Origin: Pseudomonas thivervalensis
Lineage (GTDB): Bacteria > Pseudomonadota > Gammaproteobacteria > Pseudomonadales > Pseudomonadaceae
Direction of reading: 5' to 3'
Assembly: GCF_001269655.1 (NCBI RefSeq)
Contig: NZ_LHVE01000014.1
Coordinates: 186,001-250,000, forward strand
Length of the DNA stretch: 64,000 nucleotides
The notes under the pieces were generated by a model, which did no database searches, had not been told where the DNA came from, and saw only the letters and a program-made list of their open reading frames with translations. The position numbers and the translations under genes were made by a program. How positions within the stretch are numbered: the first letter of the stretch is position 1; each line of letters opens with the position of its first letter. Shown in pieces: positions 10,172-18,295 of the stretch.

Positions 10172-11181
10172 GCCTGATTCAACGTATCGACGCCCTGCTG
10201 CCCCAGACCCAATGCGGCAAGTGCGGCCATCCCGGGTGCAAGCCCTACGCCGAAGGCATCGCCCAAGGCGAGCCGATCAACAAATGCCCCCCCGGTGGGC
10301 GCGAAACCATCGCGGCCCTGGCCGGGCTGATGAAAATACCGGTGCTGGAACTGGACACCAGCCGTGGCGTGGCTCCGGCGCAAATCGCCTTTATCCGTGA
10401 AGCCGAATGCATCGGTTGCACCAAGTGCATCCAGGCCTGCCCAGTGGACGCGATTGTCGGCGCGGCCAAGCTGATGCACACCGTCCTCATCGACGAATGC
10501 ACAGGCTGTGACCTTTGCGTGGCGCCTTGCCCGGTCGACTGCATCGAGATGCGGCCTCTGCCGACGGCAAGCGTGTTGCCGATTGTCGGCGGCCTGGCCT
10601 TCAGCGCCGCCGAGCAGCAGGCGCGAACCGCCAAGCGCAATCACGCCCGACACCGCTTCGAACAGCGCAATGCGCGCCTGCGCCGCGAAGAAGAACAGCG
10701 CCAGGCCGAACGCCTGGCTCGCACCCAGCGCGCGGCGCAGGCCAAGGAACAAGCGCAGCCGCTCGATCCCGTACAAGCCGCACTGGAACGCGTGCGCGCA
10801 CAAAAAGCCGCCACCGCCGATGCCGCCTTGAAAAAAGCCAAGGTCGACCTGGCCATGAGCCGGGCGCAGTTGAACAAATCCTTGAAAGCGTTCGGTCATC
10901 CGCCGACCTTCGAGCAGCAGTCGCAACTGATCGTGCTGCAACGCCAATTCGAAGCAGCCGAGCAAGCGCTGAACCAACTGGAAAACGCCGCACCAGCGGC
11001 CAATCCAGCCCCGGCACCGGCACAAAGCGCCGAGCTGAAGCGGGCCAAGATCCAACTGGCGATGCGCCGCGCCGAACTGAGCAAAGCCCGCACGGCAGCG
11101 GCATCGGATGAACAACTTCAGGCGTTGGAGCAAGCGGTGAAGGATGCCGAACGCCAGGTGGACGTCCATGCCGCTTCCTGA
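10168..11181 (+). CDS. rnfB: RnfB-like ferredoxin subunit with long RnfC-like tail, no membrane anchor
   Basis: 337 residues against about 190 for usual RnfB. The start MSLIQRIDALLPQTQCGKCG lacks the N-terminal transmembrane helix of canonical RnfB. Cluster ligands are intact: C16, C19, C24 and C40 (Fe-S fold), then two ferredoxin sets C81/84/87/91 and C111/114/117/121. From about residue 150 the chain becomes charged and helical (RHRFEQRNARLRREEEQRQA), with two related Ala/Lys segments near 221-240 and 290-310 (LKKAKVDLAMSRAQL, LKRAKIQLAMRRAEL). This tail resembles the end of proteobacterial RnfC, whose gene is missing here. Confidence 0.88.
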   Translation: MSLIQRIDALLPQTQCGKCGHPGCKPYAEGIAQGEPINKCPPGGRETIAALAGLMKIPVLELDTSRGVAPAQIAFIREAECIGCTKCIQACPVDAIVGAAKLMHTVLIDECTGCDLCVAPCPVDCIEMRPLPTASVLPIVGGLAFSAAEQQARTAKRNHARHRFEQRNARLRREEEQRQAERLARTQRAAQAKEQAQPLDPVQAALERVRAQKAATADAALKKAKVDLAMSRAQLNKSLKAFGHPPTFEQQSQLIVLQRQFEAAEQALNQLENAAPAANPAPAPAQSAELKRAKIQLAMRRAELSKARTAAASDEQLQALEQAVKDAERQVDVHAAS

Positions 11182-12154
11182 GCCCTTGGACGAGCGGCTG
11201 CGACCCGCGATGACTCGGGTGTTGCTGGCGACACTGCCCGGCGTATTGGCGTTGCTGTGGTTCCAGGGCTGGGGCGTGGCGCTGAACCTGCTGTTGTCCG
11301 GCCTCACCGCCCTGGCGGTCGAAGCGTTGGTGTTGCGTGTGCGGCAGCGGCCGCTCAAGCCCGAGCTAAACGATGGCAGTGCGCTGGTCAGCGCCACGCT
11401 GCTGGCCCTGGCCTTGCCGGCGTATTGCCCCTGGTGGCTGACCGTCACGGCGGCCGCTTGCGCCTTGCTGTTCGGCAAGCACTTGTGGGGCGGTGTCGGC
11501 AACAATCCGTTCAACCCGGCGATGCTCGGGTACGCCCTGGTGCTCGTGGCGTTTCCTTCCCATATGAGTCAATGGCCCGCGCTCCACGGCATGGGCCTGC
11601 TTGAAGGCTTGCAAACGGTGTTCGGCATTCATCCGGCGCCGGATGCCTGGGCTGGGGCGACCGCCTTGGATAGCCTGCGGACCAACACAAGCCTGACCAT
11701 CGATGAGCTGTTCGGCAACGATCCGGCGTTCGGGCGTTTCGGCGGTCGAGGTGCCGAATGGGTCAACCTGGCCTTCCTGGCAGGCGGTCTGTTTCTGTTG
11801 CAGCAGCGAGTGTTCAGTTGGCATGCGCCGGTGGGCCTGCTGGCGAGCCTGTTCATCATCAGCCTGTTGTGCTGGAACGGGTCGGGGTCTGACTCCCATG
11901 GTTCACCGCTGTTTCACCTGTTCAGCGGCGCAACCATGCTCGGCGCCTTTTTTATCGCGACCGAACCGGTCTCGGGCGCCAAGGCCCCCCTCGCCCGCCT
12001 GCTGTTTGGCGTGGGCATGGGGCTGCTGGTCTACCTGATCCGCACTTGGGGTGGCTACCCGGACGGTGTGGCGTTCGCCGTGTTGCTCATGAACCTTGGT
12101 GTGCCAGCATTGGACCGGTTTGCCGAGGCGCGACAACGGCGGTCACTGACATGA
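11168..12154 (+). CDS. rnfD: RnfD-like flavin-bearing membrane subunit
   Basis: I place the start at the ATG at 11168 (MPLPEPLDERLRPAMTRVLL; AGGTGG upstream), inside the end of rnfB, giving 328 residues. It has eight or more hydrophobic segments and the conserved NNPFNPAMLGYA and HLFSGATMLGAFFIATEPVS blocks. The covalent FMN threonine is T165 in DAWAGAT; the motif normally reads Dxx[S/T]GAT, so an Ala replaces the Ser/Thr. rnfC, which normally separates rnfB and rnfD, is absent. Confidence 0.9.
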   Translation: MPLPEPLDERLRPAMTRVLLATLPGVLALLWFQGWGVALNLLLSGLTALAVEALVLRVRQRPLKPELNDGSALVSATLLALALPAYCPWWLTVTAAACALLFGKHLWGGVGNNPFNPAMLGYALVLVAFPSHMSQWPALHGMGLLEGLQTVFGIHPAPDAWAGATALDSLRTNTSLTIDELFGNDPAFGRFGGRGAEWVNLAFLAGGLFLLQQRVFSWHAPVGLLASLFIISLLCWNGSGSDSHGSPLFHLFSGATMLGAFFIATEPVSGAKAPLARLLFGVGMGLLVYLIRTWGGYPDGVAFAVLLMNLGVPALDRFAEARQRRSLT

Positions 12155-12762
12155 AAAATCCCGTCGGCGTGGCAATCCTGATCCTGTTGATCGGCCTCGG
12201 TAGCGGGGTCACTTACTTTACGCACCTCGGCACAGCCGGGCGCATCGAGGCCCAGCAGCAAGCGTTGGCGAACAGGACCTTGCTCGACGTGCTGCCCATT
12301 GACCGCTATGACAATCAGCCCTTGGCGCACCCCGTTTTCACAGCCTCGGTGACCTTGGCTCATAGCACGCTGCTGGGCGGTTACCTGGCGACCCGCAGCG
12401 GCCAGCCGAGCGCCGTGTTGCTGCGCAGCCAGGCGCTGGGTTATGAAGGCAGCATCGAATTGCTGGTCGCCATTGATCCACAGGGCCGCTTACTGGGTGT
12501 CAAGACCCTGCGCCAAGCCGAGACCCCCGGCTTGGGCGCGGCAATTGCGGGTTGGCCGAACGCCTGGTTGCAGACCTTCACGGGCAAATCCCGCCAGGCG
12601 CCTGACGACAGCGGCTGGGCCTTGAAAAAGGACCAGGGACAGTTCGATCAACTGGCCGGCGCAACAGTGACGTCCCGGGCGGTACTCCAGGCCGTTCACG
12701 ACGCGTTGCGTTACTTCGACGAGCACCAGGCTCAGTTGACGGGAGTGCCTGCGAATGAATAA
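12151..12762 (+). CDS. rnfG: RnfG-like periplasmic flavoprotein subunit
   Basis: 203 residues from ATG 12151, which overlaps the rnfD stop (ATGA). One N-terminal transmembrane helix (about 5-22) anchors a periplasmic FMN-binding domain. The flavinylation motif is D166-Q-L-A-G-A-T172, followed by VTSRAV; again Ala stands where Ser/Thr is usual. The ETPGLGAAI block typical of RnfG/NqrC is present. FMN attachment would need ApbE, which is not in the window. Confidence 0.9.
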   Translation: MKNPVGVAILILLIGLGSGVTYFTHLGTAGRIEAQQQALANRTLLDVLPIDRYDNQPLAHPVFTASVTLAHSTLLGGYLATRSGQPSAVLLRSQALGYEGSIELLVAIDPQGRLLGVKTLRQAETPGLGAAIAGWPNAWLQTFTGKSRQAPDDSGWALKKDQGQFDQLAGATVTSRAVLQAVHDALRYFDEHQAQLTGVPANE

Positions 12763-13288
12763 ACCATGGGGCCTGACTCACGGCCTGCTGCTCGTCCCGT
12801 TGGTTGGCGCGAGCGATACGCTGGTCGGCGCACTGGTGCTGTGGCTGGCCTGGACCTTGACTCTTTGCTGCCATGGCTTGGCGATGGGACTTGTCCGAAA
12901 GCGCCTGGCGGCTGCTCAACGACTGGTCGCCTCCCTCGTGCTGGCCGCTTCCCTGACCACTTGCACAGACTTGGTGATTCAGGCCTGGGCACTGGAATGG
13001 TATCGACCGCTGAGCCTGTACATGGGCTGGATCGCCCTGAGCTGCGTGGCGCTGGAGCATGCGGGTTTCTTCACTGAATCACGCTTGCCCGGACGCCTGC
13101 GGCTGGCTGGGGTATTCGGTCTCTTGATGATCAGCCTGGGCGCCGTGCGTGAGCTGATCGGCAGTGGCCTTCCCTTGGCCTTGCTCGCCCCTGGCGGGTT
13201 CATTCTGCTTGGGCTGCTGTTGGCGGCCCGGCAGGCCTGGACGGCTGCCAAATCCCCTTCAACCCTCGAGGAAACGCCGCGCCCATGA
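12755..13288 (+). CDS. rnfE: RnfE-like membrane subunit, shortened, one of two [2Fe-2S] cysteines lost
   Basis: 177 residues against about 230 in E. coli RsxE. Alignment by eye is clear at LGAVRELIGSG and LLAPGGFILLGLLLA, while the loop between these blocks (about 25 residues in RsxE) is missing. The first cluster cysteine (GLCPLL) is V14 (LLVPLV); the second is kept as C97 (ALSCVALEHA). The start overlaps rnfG by eight bases and the end overlaps nth by four, so all genes are translationally coupled. Confidence 0.85.
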   Translation: MNKPWGLTHGLLLVPLVGASDTLVGALVLWLAWTLTLCCHGLAMGLVRKRLAAAQRLVASLVLAASLTTCTDLVIQAWALEWYRPLSLYMGWIALSCVALEHAGFFTESRLPGRLRLAGVFGLLMISLGAVRELIGSGLPLALLAPGGFILLGLLLAARQAWTAAKSPSTLEETPRP

Positions 13289-13923
13289 ACGCCGCAAAAC
13301 GCCTGGAAATATTTCGTCGCTTTCACGAGGACAACCCGGAACCGAAAACCGAACTGGCGTATTCCTCGCCGTTCGAGTTACTGATTGCGGTGATCCTGTC
13401 GGCCCAGTCCACCGATGTTGGCGTCAACAAGGCCACGGCCAAACTGTTCCCGGTCGCCAACACACCGGAGGCGATCTACGCCTTGGGCGTCGAAGGCCTG
13501 TCCGAATACATCAAGACCATCGGCCTGTTCAACAGCAAGGCCAAAAACGTGATCGAGACCTGCCGCCTGCTGATCGAACGCCACGGCAGTGAAATCCCGC
13601 AGACGCGTGAAGCACTGGAAGCCCTTCCAGGCGTCGGCCGCAAAACCGCCAACGTCGTGCTCAACACCGCCTTCCGGCAGTTGACCATGGCGGTCGATAC
13701 CCACATTTTCCGCGTCAGCAACCGTACCGGGCTGGCCCCCGGCAAAAATGTGGTGGAAGTGGAAAAAAAACTGATGAAATTTGTCCCCAAGGAGTACCTG
13801 CTGGACTCCCATCACTGGCTCATCCTCCACGGGCGCTACGTCTGCCTGGCCCGCAAGCCCCGCTGCGGCAGCTGCCGGATCGAAGATTTATGCGAATACA
13901 AGCACAAGACGTCGGACGATTGA
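13285..13923 (+). CDS. nth: Endonuclease III (DNA glycosylase/AP lyase)
   Basis: 212 residues. The helix-hairpin-helix LPGVGRKTANVV contains the catalytic lysine, the catalytic Asp is in VDTHIFR, and the [4Fe-4S] ligands are C187, C194, C197 and C203, matching E. coli Nth spacing. It removes oxidised pyrimidines and nicks the abasic site. It follows the rnf genes with a four-base overlap, as in P. aeruginosa and in many gammaproteobacteria. Confidence 0.97.
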   Translation: MNAAKRLEIFRRFHEDNPEPKTELAYSSPFELLIAVILSAQSTDVGVNKATAKLFPVANTPEAIYALGVEGLSEYIKTIGLFNSKAKNVIETCRLLIERHGSEIPQTREALEALPGVGRKTANVVLNTAFRQLTMAVDTHIFRVSNRTGLAPGKNVVEVEKKLMKFVPKEYLLDSHHWLILHGRYVCLARKPRCGSCRIEDLCEYKHKTSDD

Positions 13924-14030
13924 GGCGCTATTGCTTTTATCGATCCATCGATTGAAAAAATCTTTTTTACCCGCCCGTGGTTTATCGATATAAGGAGCGC
14001 CAATGGCAGTCTTAGCCTGGAGTCGAACCC

Positions 14031-14216
14031 ATGAGTGCTGGCAAAGAACAACTGGATGTAGAAGACGAATTCATCGCCGTTGAGGCCGATGACGTTGAAA
14101 CTGCGGTCGTGCCGGAAGTAGCTAAAACCAATCTGAGCAAGCGCCGCACCATCGATAACCTGCTGGAAGAGCGCCGTTTACAGAAGCAACTGGCCGATTA
14201 CGACTTCGACCTCTGA
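14031..14216 (+). CDS. PA3496-family small acidic protein
   Basis: 61 residues, very acidic at the front (LDVEDEFIAVEADDVE), then a basic helical segment (NLSKRRTIDNLLEERRLQKQ) ending ADYDFDL. It matches the family typified by PA3496, annotated as a putative envelope-integrity protein, which lies directly after nth in P. aeruginosa too. No signal peptide or membrane helix is visible. Function unproven. Confidence 0.8.
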   Translation: MSAGKEQLDVEDEFIAVEADDVETAVVPEVAKTNLSKRRTIDNLLEERRLQKQLADYDFDL

Positions 14217-14221
14217 CACGT

Positions 14222-14248
14222 AAAAGCCTCCCTGATGGAGGCTTTTTA
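14222..14248 (+). terminator. Terminator after the PA3496-like gene
   Basis: Stem AAAAGCCTCC / GGAGGCTTTT with a short loop and T-run. Confidence 0.9.
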
Positions 14249-14271
14249 CTGAATACGCGTAACCGCAAGCC

Positions 14272-14898
14272 TCACACCAGCCCATTACGTTGCGCCAGTT
14301 CGATGAGGTCAACCAGCGAACGGGCATTGAGCTTCAATAACAGGCGCGTCTTGTAGGTGCTGACAGTCTTGTTGCTCAAAAACATCCCATCGGCGATTTC
14401 CTTGTTGGTCTTGCCTCGCGCCAGTTGCTGCAAGACCATCATCTCCCGCCCTGATAAGCGATCGACCATATCGGATTCACTGGCATTACCCAGGCTCGAC
14501 CGCACCGTATGCAGCGCCTGGTTGGGAAAGTAACTGTAACCGGACAGTACTGCCTTGATCGCACTCAATAACTCAGTCAGGTCTTGCTGCTTGCATACAT
14601 AACCGGCCGCCCCCGTCTGCATGCACCGCATTGAAAAATGTCCAGGCGCCTGGGAAGTCAGTACCAATACCTTCATCGACGAAGGTATTGCCGTCAAACG
14701 CGCAATAACCTCCAGGCCGTCCAGTTTCGGAATACCAATATCGAGAATGACGATATCGGGCATAAGTTCACGAGCAAGTTGTAACGCATCGACGCCGTTG
14801 TCGGTTTCGGCAACGACCTCGTAACCATGACGCTCCATCAGCAAACGTACAGCAAGACGAATGACGGGATGATCATCCACGATCAGCACTTTATTCAT
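14272..14898 (-). CDS. LuxR-type response regulator (BvgA/RocA-like)
   Basis: 208 residues from the ATG at 14898 (MNKVLIVDDHPVIRLAVRLL). The receiver domain spans 1-120, with the phosphorylation Asp in DIVILDIGIPKLDG. The C-terminal LuxR/FixJ helix-turn-helix is at about 145-205 (LSGREMMVLQQLARGKTNKEIADGM split over two helices). It resembles the BvgA/RocA1 group, which controls fimbriae and biofilm genes with hybrid sensor kinases. No sensor gene lies beside it, so its partner is unknown. An upstream in-frame ATG at 14940 would add 14 residues outside the domain. Confidence 0.85.
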   Translation of the reverse strand: MNKVLIVDDHPVIRLAVRLLMERHGYEVVAETDNGVDALQLARELMPDIVILDIGIPKLDGLEVIARLTAIPSSMKVLVLTSQAPGHFSMRCMQTGAAGYVCKQQDLTELLSAIKAVLSGYSYFPNQALHTVRSSLGNASESDMVDRLSGREMMVLQQLARGKTNKEIADGMFLSNKTVSTYKTRLLLKLNARSLVDLIELAQRNGLV

Positions 14899-14940
14899 GG
14901 GCAAATCCAACTTCGCTGTTCGAATTTTTAGAGCACGCAC

Positions 14941-15366
14941 AATAGCCTAGTCATTTCTATCTTGGCATGCTGCCCCCCCCTGACCGCTTGCACCGAGAGA
15001 CAGAACCTACAAGCTATACAGAAAATTCCTACAAATCTCGCCGGGAAAAATCTGTCCTGAATTTTTTTACAGAGAAAGTCCGAACCCCCTCAACAATCCG
15101 GTACCCCTATGAATAATGCGTTCTTTCACCGCCACCCCCACCTGCGGACCGGCAGTCGGGATACACTTCACTCATAAAGAGTAACTGAATTATCTACTGT
15201 TAAAACTCCCACCCCGCACTTCTGGAACGGGAATTCATATATAAAGACATCCAGGCGCCTGCTGCTGAACATCGGCAGCCCCTACGGTTACAGCCACACT
15301 TTTATTTATCATCATCCCTATTTTTAAACTTACTCACCGAGCATGAATATTCCATGAGCATTCACC
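14941..15366. other. AT-rich intergenic region, no gene seen
   Basis: About 430 bases between the divergent response regulator and the next ORF, clearly more AT-rich than its neighbours, with stretches such as GAATTTTTTTACAG and TATTTATCATC. It probably holds both promoters. I found no tRNA, REP element or convincing hairpin. Confidence 0.5.
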
Positions 15367-15846
15367 ATGAACAAACCTTTGAAGACCATCACCAACCCGA
15401 TGACCCTTATCGCTATATTCGCAACGCTATCCGAAACTTCTGCGGCTATTTCCCTGCCTTTTCTGGATGACCAGGACCGAGAGTATTACCTCTGGTTCCT
15501 GATCAGCTTTCCGTTTTATTTATTGCTGCTTTTTTTCATTACTCTCAACTTCAATTATCGTTCCTTGTATTCACCCTCGGATTTCCGCAAGAACAAACAC
15601 TTCCTGAAGACCATGGAGGAGGCGACCCGTCGGCGCAAACGAATGTTGCGCCGGGCCGGTAAGGTCCAGCGGCGGCTGATAGGTCCTCATCGATGCAGGC
15701 GTGAACCTCCGGATCCCCTCTGCGTATGCAGCCAATCGCGGCGTTTATTGAAGACCGGTCGATCGGAACCTTTCAAACACGCCGATATCGTTGTCTACAT
15801 CGCTTTCAACAGCGCAGACCTCGCGGCGCACGGACAGGATGAATGA
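15367..15846 (+). CDS. Hypothetical small membrane protein with anomalous C-terminus
   Basis: 159 residues. Residues 1-85 look like a real protein: two hydrophobic segments (about 10-30 and 43-64) and a polar stretch SLYSPSDFRKNKHFLKTMEE. After residue ~80 the chain turns into Arg-rich, low-complexity sequence (RRRKRMLRRAGKVQRR, then CRREPPDPLCVCSQSRRLL), which looks like translation out of frame or decayed sequence. The original gene may have ended earlier, so a frameshift is likely. Function unknown. Confidence 0.5.
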   Translation: MNKPLKTITNPMTLIAIFATLSETSAAISLPFLDDQDREYYLWFLISFPFYLLLLFFITLNFNYRSLYSPSDFRKNKHFLKTMEEATRRRKRMLRRAGKVQRRLIGPHRCRREPPDPLCVCSQSRRLLKTGRSEPFKHADIVVYIAFNSADLAAHGQDE

Positions 15847-15901
15847 GCCATCAGGTGGCAGCGATGCCGTAGACGGCGAGCATGGGCAGAAAAGGGGGGA
15901 C

Positions 15902-15936
15902 AAAAAAAACGGCCTGCTCAAGGCAGGCCGTTTTTG
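15902..15936. terminator. argG terminator (bidirectional)
   Basis: AAAAACGGCCTGC / GCAGGCCGTTTTT hairpin with A- and T-runs on both sides, 12 bases past the argG stop. Confidence 0.92.
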
Positions 15937-15947
15937 CATGAACAGGA

Positions 15948-17165
15948 TCAGAACAGCTTGCGACCCTTGTTCGCCGCGATGCGCATGCGCAAGGCGTTGA
16001 GCTTGATGAAGCCGGCCGCGTCGGCCTGGTTGTAGGCACCGCCGTCTTCTTCGAAGGTCGCGATGTTGGCATCGAACAGCGAGTCGTCGGACTTGCGCCC
16101 AGTCACGATCACATTGCCCTTGTACAGCTTCAGGCGCACGACACCGTTCACGTTGGTCTGGGAAGCGTCGATCATCTGCTGCAGCATCAGACGCTCCGGG
16201 CTCCACCAGTAGCCTGTGTAGATCAGGCTGGCGTACTTGGGCATCAACTCATCCTTGAGGTGGGCCACTTCGCGGTCCAGGGTGATCGATTCGATCGCCC
16301 GGTGGGCGCGCAGCATGATAGTGCCACCAGGGGTTTCGTAGCAGCCGCGGGACTTCATGCCGACATAGCGGTTCTCGACGATGTCCAGGCGACCGATGCC
16401 GTGTTCGCCACCGATCCGGTTCAGGGTCGCCAGCACGGTGGCCGGGCTCATTTCCACGCCGTCCAGCGCGACGATATCGCCGTTGCGATAGGTCAGCTCC
16501 AGGTATTGCGGGGTATCAGGGGCCTTCTCCGGGGAGACGGTCCAGCGCCACATGTCTTCTTCGTGCTCGGTCCAGGTGTCTTCCAGCACGCCGCCTTCAT
16601 AGGAGATGTGCAACAGGTTGGCGTCCATCGAGTACGGGGACTTCTTCTTGCCGTGGCGCTCGATCGGGATCGCGTGCTTCTCGGCGTAGTCCATCAATTT
16701 TTCACGGGACAGCAAGTCCCATTCACGCCACGGGGCAATGACTTTCACGCCGGGCTTGAGCGCATAGGCGCCCAGCTCGAAACGCACCTGGTCGTTGCCT
16801 TTGCCGGTGGCGCCGTGGGAAATGGCGTCGGCGCCGGTTTCGTTGGCGATTTCGATCAGGCGCTTGGCGATCAACGGGCGGGCGATGGACGTACCCAGCA
16901 GGTACTCGCCTTCGTAAACGGTGTTGGCGCGGAACATCGGGAACACGAAGTCGCGGACGAACTCTTCGCGCAGGTCATCGATGTAGATCTCTTTGACGCC
17001 CATGGCCTGGGCCTTGGCGCGTGCAGGCTCGACTTCTTCGCCCTGCCCCAGGTCCGCAGTGAAGGTCACCACTTCGCAGTTATAAGTGTCCTGCAGCCAC
17101 TTGAGGATCACCGAAGTGTCCAGGCCGCCGGAATACGCCAGAACGACCTTGTTTACGTCCGCCAT
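15948..17165 (-). CDS. argG: Argininosuccinate synthase
   Basis: 405 residues, the normal bacterial length. The ATP pyrophosphatase loop AYSGGLDTS is at the start (residues ~10-18) and GRKSDDSLFD near the end. It joins citrulline and aspartate using ATP to give argininosuccinate, the penultimate step of arginine synthesis. GGAG precedes the ATG. Three tandem ArgR-type half-sites lie 54-116 bases upstream, so repression by arginine through ArgR is likely. Confidence 0.98.
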   Translation of the reverse strand: MADVNKVVLAYSGGLDTSVILKWLQDTYNCEVVTFTADLGQGEEVEPARAKAQAMGVKEIYIDDLREEFVRDFVFPMFRANTVYEGEYLLGTSIARPLIAKRLIEIANETGADAISHGATGKGNDQVRFELGAYALKPGVKVIAPWREWDLLSREKLMDYAEKHAIPIERHGKKKSPYSMDANLLHISYEGGVLEDTWTEHEEDMWRWTVSPEKAPDTPQYLELTYRNGDIVALDGVEMSPATVLATLNRIGGEHGIGRLDIVENRYVGMKSRGCYETPGGTIMLRAHRAIESITLDREVAHLKDELMPKYASLIYTGYWWSPERLMLQQMIDASQTNVNGVVRLKLYKGNVIVTGRKSDDSLFDANIATFEEDGGAYNQADAAGFIKLNALRMRIAANKGRKLF

Positions 17166-17218
17166 GCCATCACTCCACGGGTTGTACGGAAAGCCGGGAA
17201 GTCTAACGTCCAGCGCGG

Positions 17219-17281
17219 ATAATTTACAGAGGCGCGACAGCTTATGACGACGAAGCGACAGATTATGTCGATTGCGCGACG
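17219..17281 (-). promoter_or_regulatory. Three tandem ArgR half-sites upstream of argG
   Basis: On the minus strand TGTCGC starts at 17260 and 17239, and CGTCGC at 17281, each exactly 21 bases apart. The 17239 copy matches TGTCGC-N8-AA-N5 fully; the other two have CA in place of AA. Tandem direct half-sites of this length are the known ArgR operator design in P. aeruginosa. Confidence 0.7.
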
Positions 17282-17293
17282 ATCCGGGCGGGA

Positions 17294-18295
17294 TCAGGAA
17301 GTGCGCGCAGTCGCCGTAGCAGGTGCAGCGGCCTTGGCCGGGGCAACCGGTGCCGCCGTCTTGCCCGGCGCAACAGCGGGCGCCACGGCAGGCGGCGCTG
17401 GCGTTGCCGCAGGTGTTGGCGGCTGTGGCGCCGGGGCCTGGGTGGCCGCCACCCGCTCCAGTTTTACGACGACACGGCGGTTCTTGGCCCGATTGGCTGC
17501 GTTGGTATTAGCAACCAGCGGATAACGCTCGCCGTGGAAGCGCACGGTGAACTGGGACTCCTGGAAACCATTGGCCTTGAAGAAATCCATGACGGCCAGG
17601 GCACGGCGGCGCGAAAGCTCACGGTTGGTCAAACGGTTGCCACTGTTATCGGAGTGGCCATCGAGCTCGACATGATTGACGCTAGGATCGGCCTTGATGA
17701 AGTCGAGCATGACCTGCAACTGAGCCTTGGCCCGAGCGTCCAGCTCAATCCCCTCGCCGGGGAAGCCGATCTGGGTTTGCTTGATCTGTTCGAAATTCTT
17801 CGGCAACAGTTTCGCCACGCAGCCCTGGTAATCGTTGAACGCCTTGTTGAAGCGCACGGGCAGCAGCCGGACTTCAGAAACGCGCCCATCCTCGGTGTTG
17901 CGTCGAACCACGGGGCTGCGACCTTCCATCAATCCGCTGATCAGTCGGCCTGCCTGTACCTGGGAACTGTCGAACAGCACATCGCCACTGCCGATCCTGA
18001 CCGAGCCCAGGTTGATATCGCCCCGTCCCGGCTGCCAGGGTGCCGCGGCCGCGAGCAACGTTGCGGAGCCGCCACCGAGCATCGGGTTATAGGCCCTGAG
18101 CCGGAACGTGGCTTGCTCGCCCGCCTTGCGCACGAATTCGCCACTGCCGAAATCGGTGATCGGCTGGCTCAGCCGGCACTCGAACTTGTCGCCTTCGACC
18201 GTCCACTCGATGCTCTCCAGACGGGTCTGGAAAGTGAGCGCCATGGCGGGAAGGCTGGCAAACACACTGAGCAAGGCTAGATAACGCTGGCGCAC
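17294..18295 (-). CDS. motY: Flagellar motor protein MotY (OmpA-like)
   Basis: I use the GTG at 18295, with GGAG six bases upstream, giving 333 residues beginning (M)RQRYLALLSVFASLPAMA, a signal peptide. The N-terminal domain (LTFQTRLESIEWTVEGDKFE) is the MotY stator-associated domain. Residues ~170-285 form an OmpA-type peptidoglycan-binding domain (VELDGHSDNSGNRLTNRELS, NRAKNRRVVVKLE). MotY forms the T ring that holds MotAB/CD stators around the sodium- or proton-driven motor. The last ~50 residues are an unusual Ala/Pro-rich tail. Its place between argG and pyrC matches P. aeruginosa. Confidence 0.93.
   Translation of the reverse strand: MRQRYLALLSVFASLPAMALTFQTRLESIEWTVEGDKFECRLSQPITDFGSGEFVRKAGEQATFRLRAYNPMLGGGSATLLAAAAPWQPGRGDINLGSVRIGSGDVLFDSSQVQAGRLISGLMEGRSPVVRRNTEDGRVSEVRLLPVRFNKAFNDYQGCVAKLLPKNFEQIKQTQIGFPGEGIELDARAKAQLQVMLDFIKADPSVNHVELDGHSDNSGNRLTNRELSRRRALAVMDFFKANGFQESQFTVRFHGERYPLVANTNAANRAKNRRVVVKLERVAATQAPAPQPPTPAATPAPPAVAPAVAPGKTAAPVAPAKAAAPATATARTS

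Noticed and set aside
15745..16206. Minus-strand open frame crossing the argG stop region, ending SVRREVCAVESDVDNDIG
   Set aside because: The segment looks protein-like for about 35 residues, but there is no start codon outside argG and the argG terminator lies within it.
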